Below, in pieces: positions 14,983 to 23,170 of a stretch of DNA of 64,000 nucleotides. Within the stretch, counting starts at the first letter, position 1; the number at the start of each line of letters is the position of its first letter. A model generated the notes under the pieces. The model worked only from the letters and a program-made list of their open reading frames with translations, was not told the origin of the DNA and made no database searches. The position numbers were made by a program, and so were the translations under genes. The stretch spans positions 1 through 64,000 of the forward strand of contig NZ_RBAM01000010.1 of assembly GCF_003626645.1 (NCBI RefSeq). Reading direction: 5' to 3'. The DNA is from Streptomyces klenkii (GTDB taxonomy: Bacteria > Actinomycetota > Actinomycetes > Streptomycetales > Streptomycetaceae).

Positions 14983-16351
14983 GGCGCGCGGCGCCCGGCG
15001 CGACGGGCGGATCGTCATCGTCGGGGCGTCGCTGGCCGGGCTGCGCGCCGCCGAGACGCTCCGGGACGAGGGGTTCGAGGGCGAGCTGACCCTGGTCGGG
15101 GACGAGCCGCAGCTGCCTTACGACCGGCCGCCGCTGTCCAAGCTCGTGCTGCTCGGGAAGGCGGGGGCCGAGGACTGCGGGCTCCCGGCCCGGCGTCCGA
15201 TCGACGCGCGGTGGAGGCTGGGCGTGCCCGCCTCCGGGGTCGACGCCGCCGGGAAGAGCGTGGTGCTCGCCGACGGCGAGCGCCTGCCCTTCGACCGGCT
15301 GCTGATCGCCACCGGCACGCGGGCCCGTCCCTGGCCCGTGCCGGGCGAGGCCGCGCTGGAAGGGGTCTTCACGCTCCGTACCAGCGCCGACGCGGGCCGC
15401 CTCGTCGCGGCTCTGGACGCGGGGCCGCGCCGGGTGCTGGTCATCGGTGCCGGTTTCACCGGCTCCGAGGTGGCCTCGGCCTGCCGGGAACGCGGCCTCG
15501 AAGTGACCGTCGCGGAGCGTGGCCGGGCCCCCCTGATCGGCGCGCTGGGCGGAACGGTCGGGGACTGGGCCACCCGGCTGCAGCGCGCGCACGGGGTCGA
15601 CTTGCGCTGCGGGGTCACCGTCACTGCGCTGACGAGCGCGGGCGGCCGGCTCACGGGGGCCGAGTTCTCCGACGGGAGCCGGATCGAGGCCGACGTCGCC
15701 GTGGTGTGCCTGGGCGCGGTCCGCAACACCGAGTGGCTCGCCGACTCCGGTCTCGCGGCGGGCCCGCGGGGCGTGGCCTGCGACGCGGGGTGCCGGGTGT
15801 TCACCATGTACGGGATCGTCACGGACGACGTGTTCGTCGCCGGTGACGTGGCCCGCTTCCCGCACCCGCTGTTCGAGTACCAGCTGATCGCCCTGGAGCA
15901 CTGGGGCAACGCCGTCGCCCAAGCGGAGATCGCCGCCCACAACATGATCGCCCCCGGCCCGCTCCGCCGGCCCCACCTGGCCGTGCCGTCGTTCTGGTCC
16001 GGCCAGTTCGGTCTCAACATCAAGTCCGTGGGCGTGCCCACCTTCTCCGACCAGGTGGTGATCGCCCAGGGCTCGCCGGAGGAGCGCCGCCTGGTCGCGG
16101 TCTACGGCTACCGCGGGCGGATCACCGCGGCGGTGACCGTCAACCGGGCCAAGTGGCTGGAGCACTACCGGCGCCTGATCGAGAGCGCCGCCCCCTTCCC
16201 GCCCGGCCCCGGCGCCGCCGACCACCTCGCGGACCTCGAACCCGTCCCCTCCGACGTGCCCGACCCGCGGGTCCTCACCCACGGCCCGACCGTCGCCCTC
16301 ACCGGCCACCTTCCGGACCGCCGCCTGACCCTGGTCCGGCACGACGGCTGA
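14972..16351 (+). CDS. FAD-dependent ferredoxin reductase
   Basis: 459 residues from a GTG at 14972 that overlaps the ferredoxin end. FAD site IVIVGASLAGLRAAETL, the PYDRPPLSK motif, the NAD site VLVIGAGFTGSEVA and the second FAD motif VFVAGDVARFPHP are all present, as in putidaredoxin-reductase-like enzymes. The C-terminal domain resembles the reductase_C fold (WSGQFGLNIKSVG). It should pass electrons from NAD(P)H to the neighbouring ferredoxin. The reading frame is intact. Confidence 0.9.
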   Translation: MPGEARGARRDGRIVIVGASLAGLRAAETLRDEGFEGELTLVGDEPQLPYDRPPLSKLVLLGKAGAEDCGLPARRPIDARWRLGVPASGVDAAGKSVVLADGERLPFDRLLIATGTRARPWPVPGEAALEGVFTLRTSADAGRLVAALDAGPRRVLVIGAGFTGSEVASACRERGLEVTVAERGRAPLIGALGGTVGDWATRLQRAHGVDLRCGVTVTALTSAGGRLTGAEFSDGSRIEADVAVVCLGAVRNTEWLADSGLAAGPRGVACDAGCRVFTMYGIVTDDVFVAGDVARFPHPLFEYQLIALEHWGNAVAQAEIAAHNMIAPGPLRRPHLAVPSFWSGQFGLNIKSVGVPTFSDQVVIAQGSPEERRLVAVYGYRGRITAAVTVNRAKWLEHYRRLIESAAPFPPGPGAADHLADLEPVPSDVPDPRVLTHGPTVALTGHLPDRRLTLVRHDG

Positions 16352-16380
16352 CGCCGCCCGCTCCTCGAAGGGATCCGTGC

Positions 16381-17613
16381 ATGCCCGCCGACGCCTCCTC
16401 CGCCGACACCCTCTTCAGGCGCATCACCGACTACGCGAACCGCGCCGACCCGTACCCGCTCTACGCCGAACTCCGCGAGCACAAGGTCGCCCGGCAGGAG
16501 GACGGGAAGTACCTGGTGGGCACGTACGACGAGATCGCCGCGCTGCTGCACGACCCGCGCGTCAGCTCGGACCTCCGCAACCGCGCCGAGCCCGATCCCT
16601 CCATCATGCCGCCGGAAGGGCCGCCGCCCTCCTTCATCGGGCGCGACGACCCCGAGCACGACCGCCTCAGGCGTCTGGCCATGCGGCCCTTCGGCCCGCC
16701 CCACTCCCCCGGCCGCATCGACGCGCTGCGCGGCGACATCGCCCGCATCTCCGGGCAGCTCGCGGACGGGCTGCGGGGCAAAAGCAGCTTCGACCTCGTC
16801 GACGACTTCGCCTTCCCGCTGCCCGTCACCGTCATCTGCGACCTGCTCGGCGTGCCGTCCGAGGACATCCCTCAGGTCCACACCTGGGCGGACACGGTCG
16901 TCTCCGGGCTCGACTTCCCTCCCGACGAGGACCCGGGAGCGCGCCGGCACGCCGCCTACGAAGCGCGGTCGGCGATGGGCCAGTACCTCGGCGAGCTCGC
17001 CGAGAAGCGGCGTCACAGCCCCACCGACGACATGCTCTCCGCCCTGGCCAACGAGGACGGCCCGGAGGGCGCGCTCACGCAGCAGGAGCTGATGGTCACC
17101 ACCGTCCTGCTGCTGATCGCCGGGCACGAGACCACGGTCAACCTCATCACCAACGGCATGCTCACCCTCCTGCGCAACCCCGAAGCGCTGGAACGGCTGC
17201 GCGCCGAGCCGGAGCTGATCCCCAGTGCCGTGGAGGAGCTGCTGCGCTACGAGCCCCCCGTGCAGTTCCTGCCGCAGCGCACGCCGCTGGCCGACATCGA
17301 GGTCGCCGGAGTCACCATTCCCAAGGGCGTGCCGCTGATCCTCGTCCTCGCCGCCGGCAGCCGCGACCCCCTGCGCTTCCCCGACCCCGACCGCTTCGAC
17401 CCCGCCCGCCGCGACAACCAGCACTTCGGCTTCGGCAGCGGCATCCACAACTGCTTCGGCGCGCCCCTCGCCCGCCTGGAGACGCAGATCGCCCTCACGA
17501 CCCTCATCAACCTCCTGGACGGCCCCAGGCTGCTGAAGGACCCGCCGGAGTACCGCAACAGTCCCGTCTTGCGCGGCCCCCGGCACCTGCTCCTCGGGCA
17601 GGGGAAGCACTGA
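16381..17613 (+). CDS. Cytochrome P450 (ferredoxin-dependent)
   Basis: 410 residues, ATG at 16381. Complete P450 motifs: oxygen-activation LLIAGHETTVNLI, ExxR in EELLRYEPP, and the haem-binding FGFGSGIHNCFGAPLARLE with the Cys ligand. It lies 29 bases after its own reductase and ferredoxin, so the three genes form a self-sufficient monooxygenase system. The substrate is unknown; no other biosynthetic gene is attached, and it lies about 4.6 kb left of the mitomycin genes, so a role there is not indicated. Confidence 0.9.
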   Translation: MPADASSADTLFRRITDYANRADPYPLYAELREHKVARQEDGKYLVGTYDEIAALLHDPRVSSDLRNRAEPDPSIMPPEGPPPSFIGRDDPEHDRLRRLAMRPFGPPHSPGRIDALRGDIARISGQLADGLRGKSSFDLVDDFAFPLPVTVICDLLGVPSEDIPQVHTWADTVVSGLDFPPDEDPGARRHAAYEARSAMGQYLGELAEKRRHSPTDDMLSALANEDGPEGALTQQELMVTTVLLLIAGHETTVNLITNGMLTLLRNPEALERLRAEPELIPSAVEELLRYEPPVQFLPQRTPLADIEVAGVTIPKGVPLILVLAAGSRDPLRFPDPDRFDPARRDNQHFGFGSGIHNCFGAPLARLETQIALTTLINLLDGPRLLKDPPEYRNSPVLRGPRHLLLGQGKH

Positions 17614-17715
17614 CCGGCCGGCGACGCCGGGCATCAGTATCTCGCCGCGGAGCACCCGTCCCGCCCGCCGCGGAACACTCCCGGGCTCCTCGCGCGGCAC
17701 GCCTACGCGGGGACC

Positions 17716-18042
17716 GTGGCACTGCTGCTGGGCAGCCACCTCATCGGCTGGACCGCCGAGGCCGGGCTGGTCCCCGGCTCGGTCGCGGCGGTCTGCCTCT
17801 TCGGCGCACTGATGACGTTCACGCCCTACTGGCGTGTTGTCCTCCACTGGCCGGTGTGGCGCTGGATGCTGCTTTCCTGCGCCCTGTCGGCCGTGCTCCT
17901 GGTGCTCTTCCTGATCGGCAGGGAACCGGTGCTGCTCCGCGTGCCGGTGTGGGCCACGGGCTTGTCCCTGCTTCCCGGCCTCGCGGCGCCCGCCGTCACG
18001 TGGTGGCGAGGCAAGCGCCGGGAGCAGGCGGCCTCCGCGTAG
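17716..18042 (+). CDS. Small multi-pass membrane protein
   Basis: 108 residues from a GTG at 17716. Three to four hydrophobic segments are visible (SVAAVCLFGALMTF; WMLLSCALSAVLLVLFLIG; LLRVPVWATGLSLLPGLAA), ending in a basic tail KRREQAASA. No family was recognised. It lies about 100 bases after the P450 gene and just before the YbaK-like gene. Confidence 0.55.
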   Translation: MALLLGSHLIGWTAEAGLVPGSVAAVCLFGALMTFTPYWRVVLHWPVWRWMLLSCALSAVLLVLFLIGREPVLLRVPVWATGLSLLPGLAAPAVTWWRGKRREQAASA

Positions 18043-18078
18043 CGCAGGCGGCCGCGGGGCGCGGCCTACCATGGCCTC

Positions 18079-18645
18079 ATGATCCGTTCTTCGCCGGCCG
18101 TCCCCTTCGGCCGTTTCGACGCGTCATGGCCCGCCGCGAGCCGGCCCGACCTCCTCGCGGAGCCCGTGGCCACGGCGCTCGGGCAGTGGGGCGGCACCGG
18201 GCTCGCCGAGTCCGTGCTGGTCGTCGACACCGATCCGGAAGTGGCCGACACCGCGGCCTTCTGCGCGGCGTACGAGGTCCCGCCGGATGTCTCGGCGAAC
18301 TGCGTCGTCATCGCCGCCAAACGCGGCGGGGTGGTGACGCACGCGGCGTGCGTCGCCCTCGCGACCACACGCGTCGACGTCAACTCGGCGGTGCGCAAGC
18401 ACTTCGGCGCCCGTAAGGCGTCGTTCGCTCCGATGGACACGGCCGTGGCGGAGACGGGCATGGAGTACGGCGGGATCACCCCCGTCGGCCTGCCGGGGGG
18501 ATGGCCCCTGCTCGTCGACGAGGCCGTCGCCGCCACTCCGTTCGTCCTCATCGGCAGCGGCAAGCGCCGGAGCAAGCTGATCCTCCCCGGCGCGCTCCTG
18601 GCGCGGTTGCCGAACGCCGAGGTCGTCGCCGGTCTGGCCTGCTGA
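18079..18645 (+). CDS. YbaK/aminoacyl-tRNA deacylase domain protein
   Basis: 188 residues, ATG at 18079. The sequence follows the YbaK/ProX editing domain: VPPDVSANCVVIAAKRGG, then VALATTRVDVNSAVRKHFG and SFAPMDTAVAETGMEYGGITPVGLP, where the conserved GGxTPxG loop lies, and later FVLIGSGKRRSKLILPGAL. Such proteins hydrolyse mischarged tRNAs, for example Cys-tRNA(Pro) or Ala-tRNA(Pro). The conserved catalytic Lys region is present as AAKRGG. Free-standing copies are common. Confidence 0.8.
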   Translation: MIRSSPAVPFGRFDASWPAASRPDLLAEPVATALGQWGGTGLAESVLVVDTDPEVADTAAFCAAYEVPPDVSANCVVIAAKRGGVVTHAACVALATTRVDVNSAVRKHFGARKASFAPMDTAVAETGMEYGGITPVGLPGGWPLLVDEAVAATPFVLIGSGKRRSKLILPGALLARLPNAEVVAGLAC

Positions 18646-18719
18646 GCACGGCCGGCCGCGACTACGGGGCCGGAACCGGGGCGCCGCCGCCGGTCCCGGC
18701 CCGTCTCCCGCAGATGCCG

Positions 18720-18761
18720 TTAACAACTACCCCGGCACGTCTCTAGATTGCTAGCATCCTA
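18720..18761 (+). promoter_or_regulatory. Promoter with overlapping dyad operator for the RHH operon
   Basis: TTAACA at 18720-18725 and TAGATT at 18744-18749 are 18 bases apart, a fair vegetative promoter. A dyad at 18744-18761, TAG-(2)-TGCTAGCA-(2)-CTA, covers the -10 box and lies three bases before the ribbon-helix-helix start codon. The placement fits autorepression by that protein, and the transcript would have a very short leader. Confidence 0.55.
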
Positions 18762-18764
18762 ACC

Positions 18765-18941
18765 ATGGCTGCCGAGAGACAGGTGAAGCAGTTCAACGTC
18801 TACCTGCCCGTCGACCTCGTCCGCGAGGTCAAGCACCACGCCGTCGACACCGAGCGGTCGCTCTCCGCGATCGTCGAGACGGCGCTGACCGAGTACCTCC
18901 AGCGCGTCGCCGGCGCTGGGAAGGAAGGAGAGCGTGCATGA
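18765..18941 (+). CDS. Ribbon-helix-helix (CopG/Arc-type) DNA-binding protein
   Basis: 58 residues, ATG at 18765. The strand KQFNVYLPVDLVREVKHHAVD followed by ERSLSAIVETALTEYL is a textbook ribbon-helix-helix: one beta-strand and two helices, dimeric, binding DNA through the strand. Its stop overlaps the ATG of the next gene (ATGA). It resembles an antitoxin-type autorepressor, but the gene after it is a VOC protein and not a recognised toxin. A dyad operator overlaps its promoter. Confidence 0.85.
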   Translation: MAAERQVKQFNVYLPVDLVREVKHHAVDTERSLSAIVETALTEYLQRVAGAGKEGERA

Positions 18942-19324
18942 CGACTGACGGCATCGAGGGGTTCCTCGTCGAGACCCGCAACTACGGTGCGACCGCTGCT
19001 TTCTGGAAGTCGCTCGGGTTCGAGAACGTGCTGGAGACCGGCCACGGCTCCGGGCACTGGTCCCATCCGGGCGGCGGGCCCTACGTGTTCATCGTTGAGC
19101 AGCACGAACGCGAGCTCGTCACCCACCCCGTACTCAAGGTGGCCGACGCCGAGACCTTCGCGCCCGGCCGCGCACCGGATTTCGCCCAGCGGTTCACGCC
19201 GACGCACTGGGGCGTCCGGCAGGCACTGGTCCGGGACCCCGACGGGCGGATCGTCGCTCTCGAATCCCCGCTCCTCGACGACAAGGACAGAAACGACGTC
19301 GCGGAGGGACAGCACCATGGATGA
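18938..19324 (+). CDS. VOC-family (glyoxalase/bleomycin-resistance-like) protein
   Basis: 128 residues, ATG at 18938 overlapping the RHH stop. The VOC pattern is clear: an N-terminal strand IEGFLVETRNYGATAAFWKSLGFE, then HWSHPGGGPYVFIVE and a C-terminal VRQALVRDPDGRIVALESPL. Members bind metals or sequester antibiotics. Its stop overlaps the following methyltransferase start by 8 bases, so three genes are translationally coupled. The function is unknown; drug binding is possible. Confidence 0.85.
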   Translation: MTTDGIEGFLVETRNYGATAAFWKSLGFENVLETGHGSGHWSHPGGGPYVFIVEQHERELVTHPVLKVADAETFAPGRAPDFAQRFTPTHWGVRQALVRDPDGRIVALESPLLDDKDRNDVAEGQHHG

Positions 19325-20186
19325 CGGGCAGCACCTCTCCCGCGAGTACGAACCCGACCACACCGCCGTACGCGTCGCCCTGTGGCGCGCCCTGCACGTC
19401 CAAGCCGACGCCCCGCCCCACGTACTCGACGACGAGATCGGGCTGCGGCTCGCCGACCCCGGGCAGGACTGGCGCGAGCGCGGCGACATGACCATGCCGG
19501 GCGTAGACGGCGTCCGCGCGTCCATCGTCGCCCGCGCCCGCTTCGTCGAGGACCTCGTCGCCGAACGCGCCGACGCCGGCGCGGCACAGTACGTCATCCT
19601 CGGCGCGGGCCTGGACTCCTTCGCCCAGCGGCGCCCCGGACTCGGCTCCCGCCTCCGTGTGTTCGAGGTCGACCAGCCGGCCACGCAGGCGTGGAAGCGG
19701 CAGCGCCTGGCCGCACTCGGTTACGACGTCCCGTCCTGGCTGACCTTCGTGCCCGTCGACTTCGAGGCCGGCGACTCGTGGTGGGAACGGCTGACCGCCG
19801 CCGGGTTCGATCCGCAGAAGCCGGCGGCCGTCGCGTCGACCGGCGTCAGCATGTACCTCACGCGCGAAACCAATGCCGCGACGCTGCGCCAGGTCGCCGC
19901 GCTCGCGCCCGGCTCCGTGTTCGCCACGACGTTCCTGCTGCCGCTCGACATGCTCGACCCGGACCAGCGGCAGGTCCAGGAGTTCTCGATGCGCAACGCC
20001 GCCGCATCGGGCACCCCGTTCATCAGCCTGTACTCACCTGACGAGATGCGGCAAGCGGCTCTGGAGGCGGGGTTCACGAAGGCCGTGCACGTATCCCCCG
20101 ATGACCTGGCCGCTCGCTACTTCGCCGGCCGCCCCGACGGTCTGCGCCCACCCCGGGCCGAACAGTTCCTCGTCGCCGAGGTGTAG
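19317..20186 (+). CDS. Class I SAM-dependent methyltransferase, Ppm1/leucine-carboxyl type
   Basis: 289 residues, ATG at 19317. Motif I is VILGAGLDSFAQRRP, followed by LRVFEVDQPATQAWKRQRL and VDFEAGDSWWERL, with STGVSMYLTRETNAATL later: the standard pattern of actinobacterial Ppm1/LCM-type O-methyltransferases, some of which modify antibiotics or cell lipids. It is the last gene of the RHH-VOC-methyltransferase operon. The substrate is unknown. Confidence 0.85.
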   Translation: MDDGQHLSREYEPDHTAVRVALWRALHVQADAPPHVLDDEIGLRLADPGQDWRERGDMTMPGVDGVRASIVARARFVEDLVAERADAGAAQYVILGAGLDSFAQRRPGLGSRLRVFEVDQPATQAWKRQRLAALGYDVPSWLTFVPVDFEAGDSWWERLTAAGFDPQKPAAVASTGVSMYLTRETNAATLRQVAALAPGSVFATTFLLPLDMLDPDQRQVQEFSMRNAAASGTPFISLYSPDEMRQAALEAGFTKAVHVSPDDLAARYFAGRPDGLRPPRAEQFLVAEV

Positions 20187-20561
20187 CCGGCGGGCAACGC
20201 AACGCCGGAAGCGGCTCTGCGGCAGGGCTCGCCCACATCGATATTCAGCCAATACGTAGAGATGTTGCGTAATACTCAAGGTGCGCGGCGGGCACATCAC
20301 CGCCCACCTCGCCCACGCCGATCACGTCGGCCGCGCCGACGGCCTGCGGAAACAATTCCCGCCACGCAAACCTCAAATCCGGCTGACTTTCCTCCACTTG
20401 AGCCCGTACGGACGCTCCGGCCAGTGGACTTTCCTGTTTTCGCGGTATCCCCACCAACCCCGTCGTGAGCCGGGTTCCCCCCGGGTAGCATGCACCGCCT
20501 GTTGTCGTGCACACGATCGCGCGGCCGGTTTTCGGCCGTGCGCCGACTCAAGGGGGAACTC
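20187..20561. other. Intergenic, no clear gene
   Basis: 375 bases between the methyltransferase and the secreted nuclease. Open frames exist on both strands (for example from 20281 on the plus strand) but have no recognisable product. GC content is locally lower around 20240-20280 and 20350-20400, which suggests regulatory DNA or a remnant. The ribosome site AAGGGGGAA for the nuclease lies at its end. Confidence 0.4.
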
Positions 20562-21650
20562 TTGGCAGCACGCGGAACACTGCTGGCGGCCGCGGCCGCA
20601 GGGGCGCTGGCGCTCGGCGCCGCCTCGCCGGCCGCCGCAGCCCAGGGGCAGGACGAGCAGCAGAAGCAGCAGAAGACGAGGATCGAGATCCGGGAGGCGC
20701 TGCCCTCGGAGATACCCCAGGACGCCGCGCTGAGCGCCCAGGCGGCGGGGTGCCGGGTCGGAGAGCAGGTCTCCGACCGCTTCTCCTCCTGCGCCGAGAA
20801 GTACCTGATCGTCTCGATCGTGGAGATCCCGAGCGGGAAGGTCATCGGCACGGCCCTGTTCGACGCGAAGAACAAGACGAGGCTCAACTACAAGTCCGCC
20901 ACCTGGGAGCAGGAGGCGGTGCTGAAGATGGTCAGGTCCTTCGGCGTCGCCAAGTTCGGCACGATGGCCAGCGCCGAAGTGGACTGCAAGGCCTCCCAGG
21001 GGAACGGCTGCACCTCGGCGCCCGGCGTCATCGGGCCCAAGGTGTTCTGGGGCATCTGGGGCGCCACCACCAACACGTACACGTTCAAGGTGACCTCCCC
21101 GGGCGACGCCCTCGTGGGGCACGCGCCGCAGACGAAGGTGACGGTCAGCCACCCGTCCAGCCCCGAGAAGGCCCACTTCACGCTCGGCAACATCGCTCCG
21201 GTCCGCTGCGACAGCGCGAAGAACATCGGCAACATCGGCCGCGGCTGCGTGCACCCGCTGGTGAAGCCCGTCTACCGGCTGAGCAAGGGCGACAAGGCGG
21301 TCAAGGGCGTCGCCGAGCACATCGAGGACGCCCAGCACAAACTGAAGAAGCCCTGGGGCGCCGTGAACAAGGGATATCCGCTGCACAGGCTGCCCAACGG
21401 CGACCTGTCCAGGGCGAACCGGGACACGGCGTGCACGACGGCCGTGAAGAACCGCTACAAGCCCAAGAGCTGCGACGAGTACCCGTTCGCGGGCAGCTAC
21501 GAGGGCGCGGCGGTCAACCCGGACTACTCCACCGCTCCGGTGCCGCTGAGCGAGAACCGCACCGAGGGCGGGTTCAAGTACCGCGGCAAGTTCATCATGC
21601 AGAACCGGGTGCTGGATTACGATGAGTTCTGGGTGGAGATCACCAAGTAG
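20562..21650 (+). CDS. Secreted NucA/NucB-type deoxyribonuclease domain protein
   Basis: 362 residues from a TTG at 20562 with AAGGGGGAA upstream. A signal peptide (TLLAAAAAGALALGAASPAAAA) is followed by a Gln/Lys linker and a domain with several cysteines. The C-terminal part carries RDTACTTAVKNRY and KSCDEYPFAGSYEGA; the CDEYPFA motif is diagnostic of the NucA/NucB nuclease family. In Bacillus such enzymes cut DNA during competence or mother-cell lysis. Here the enzyme should be extracellular. An earlier GTG at 20538 is possible but would put charged residues before the signal. The gene after it may encode an inhibitor. Confidence 0.8.
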   Translation: MAARGTLLAAAAAGALALGAASPAAAAQGQDEQQKQQKTRIEIREALPSEIPQDAALSAQAAGCRVGEQVSDRFSSCAEKYLIVSIVEIPSGKVIGTALFDAKNKTRLNYKSATWEQEAVLKMVRSFGVAKFGTMASAEVDCKASQGNGCTSAPGVIGPKVFWGIWGATTNTYTFKVTSPGDALVGHAPQTKVTVSHPSSPEKAHFTLGNIAPVRCDSAKNIGNIGRGCVHPLVKPVYRLSKGDKAVKGVAEHIEDAQHKLKKPWGAVNKGYPLHRLPNGDLSRANRDTACTTAVKNRYKPKSCDEYPFAGSYEGAAVNPDYSTAPVPLSENRTEGGFKYRGKFIMQNRVLDYDEFWVEITK

Positions 21651-21687
21651 CCCCACCGAGTAGCCCTGAGTAGCCGCAGTTCAGAGG

Positions 21688-22230
21688 ATGGAGCGGGTCG
21701 TGCCGGACCTGATCGGGGCCGCCACGGCCCGCTTGTCCGTTCCCGAGGGCCAGTACGCGATCCTGAGCCCCGAGGCCGAGGACGCGCAGGACAGCGTTCC
21801 CGGCACCGGCGAGGTGGCCGCCACCGGCCTGTTCGCCGCGGGCACCGACGGTGCGCTGGTCATCACGGGTACGGACCACGGGGACATCGGCATCCGCGTG
21901 GAGCTGTGGAGCGGTGCTCCCGCCGCCGACGACACCGCGTGGGAGGACGTCGTCGAGGACAGCTACACCGCGACCGGCACCGCGCACGTGCACAACGTGG
22001 AGGGCCGGCCGGCCGGGCTGCCCGACCTCGCCTGGTCCGGGCCCGGCACGTACCGGATGCGGGTGAGCGTGCGCGGCCGGGACCTGGGCGCGGACGACGG
22101 CGGGAGCGGGCCGGTCCCGGTCGAGGAGCATCTGATCCAGGTCTGGCCCGCGCCCGAGGCCCCGCCGCACGCGCGCAAGCTGAGCGACGAGCTGGGAGAG
22201 ACCTGGCGCCGCGAGGCCGCCGACGGCTAG
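21688..22230 (+). CDS. Hypothetical beta-rich protein, possibly ComJ-like nuclease inhibitor
   Basis: 180 residues, ATG at 21688, 37 bases after the nuclease gene. No signal peptide. Its strand order (VAATGLFAAGTDGALVITG, IGIRVELWSG, TGTAHVHNVEG, GPGTYRMRVSVRGRD, EEHLIQVWPA) resembles ComJ/Nin, the NucA inhibitor of Bacillus, though I recognise this by layout and not by a strong motif. If correct, it protects the producer from the nuclease. The alternative is an unrelated conserved Streptomyces protein. Confidence 0.6.
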   Translation: MERVVPDLIGAATARLSVPEGQYAILSPEAEDAQDSVPGTGEVAATGLFAAGTDGALVITGTDHGDIGIRVELWSGAPAADDTAWEDVVEDSYTATGTAHVHNVEGRPAGLPDLAWSGPGTYRMRVSVRGRDLGADDGGSGPVPVEEHLIQVWPAPEAPPHARKLSDELGETWRREAADG

Positions 22231-22258
22231 GCGTAGTCGTATTCGTAGTCGTTCAAAG

Positions 22259-23170
22259 TCACCCGCAGCGCGCGGACGGTGCTGGTCCGCGGGCCAGCAG
22301 CACCGCGCCGTCCAGGGACGACAGTGCGCCGAGCGCGGCGGGACGGAGGTGGATCTCCGGGCCTTCCGGTCGTTCGAGCTGCCGGACCCGGTGGGCGACC
22401 TCCTCCACGTAGCCCGGCAGGCCCGCGGCGAAGCCGCCGCCGATCGTGACGAGCCGGGGACGCACGAGTTCACACAGGCTCACGACGGCGGCGGCGAGGG
22501 CGGCGGCGCTCTCCCCCACCGTCTCCAGGGCCCACGGCTCCGCCCCCTGCCAGGCATCCCGCAGTGCGTCGAACCCGACGTCGTGGCCGCGACGCCGGGC
22601 GGCGCGCCGGAGGACCGCCCGCCCCGAGGCGACGGACTGCACACAGCCGTGCCGGCCGCAGTCGCAGCGCTCCCCCGCCCGGTCGACGATCACATGTCCG
22701 ACCTCGCAGGAGCCCCGCTCCGTGCCGGGGCGGATGACGCCGCCGAGCACGATGCCGCCGCCGATGCCCGTTCCGACGCCGAGGTGGACGAGGTCCGGGC
22801 ATCCGGCCGCCCCGGCCTCGGCCAGCGCGGCGAGGTCGCCGTCGTCCGCCAGGCGCACCTCGGCCTCCGGCCACAGGCCCGTCAGCTCCCGTACGAGGTC
22901 GAGGCCCTGCCACGAGGGCCGGTTCGGCCAGCCCCGTACGCGGCCGGAGGCGTCCAGGGTCGCGGGTACGGCGACGCCCACGCCGGTCACCGGATCATCC
23001 GCCCGTGCCTGGCACAGCGCCTCCACGGCGGCGGCGAGGGCGGTCAGATCGGCGACAGGGCCGCCGCCCGCGGGCCACCGGAACACGCTCTGGGCGGCCT
23101 CCGCTCCGGCACCGGGCTCCAGCCGGATCGCCACCTTGGTGCCCCCCAGATCGATGCCCAGGACGCTCAT
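22259..23170 (-). CDS. mitS: ROK-family sugar kinase, kanosamine kinase (MitS/RifN-like)
   Basis: 303 residues, ATG at 23170 overlapping the end of the aroE-like gene (ATGA). ROK motifs: ATP-binding VLGIDLGGTKVAIRL at the N-terminus, catalytic LADDGDLAALAEAG, and GVGTGIGGGIVLGG followed by EVGHVIVD and the zinc motif CDCGRHGCVQSVASG. In AHBA pathways (RifN) this enzyme phosphorylates kanosamine to kanosamine 6-phosphate, which feeds aminoshikimate synthesis. A ROK kinase alone could act on other sugars, but coupling to a RifI-like dehydrogenase and presence of AHBA synthase in the same cluster make this reading likely. It marks the left end of the cluster. Confidence 0.85.
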   Translation of the reverse strand: MSVLGIDLGGTKVAIRLEPGAGAEAAQSVFRWPAGGGPVADLTALAAAVEALCQARADDPVTGVGVAVPATLDASGRVRGWPNRPSWQGLDLVRELTGLWPEAEVRLADDGDLAALAEAGAAGCPDLVHLGVGTGIGGGIVLGGVIRPGTERGSCEVGHVIVDRAGERCDCGRHGCVQSVASGRAVLRRAARRRGHDVGFDALRDAWQGAEPWALETVGESAAALAAAVVSLCELVRPRLVTIGGGFAAGLPGYVEEVAHRVRQLERPEGPEIHLRPAALGALSSLDGAVLLARGPAPSARCG

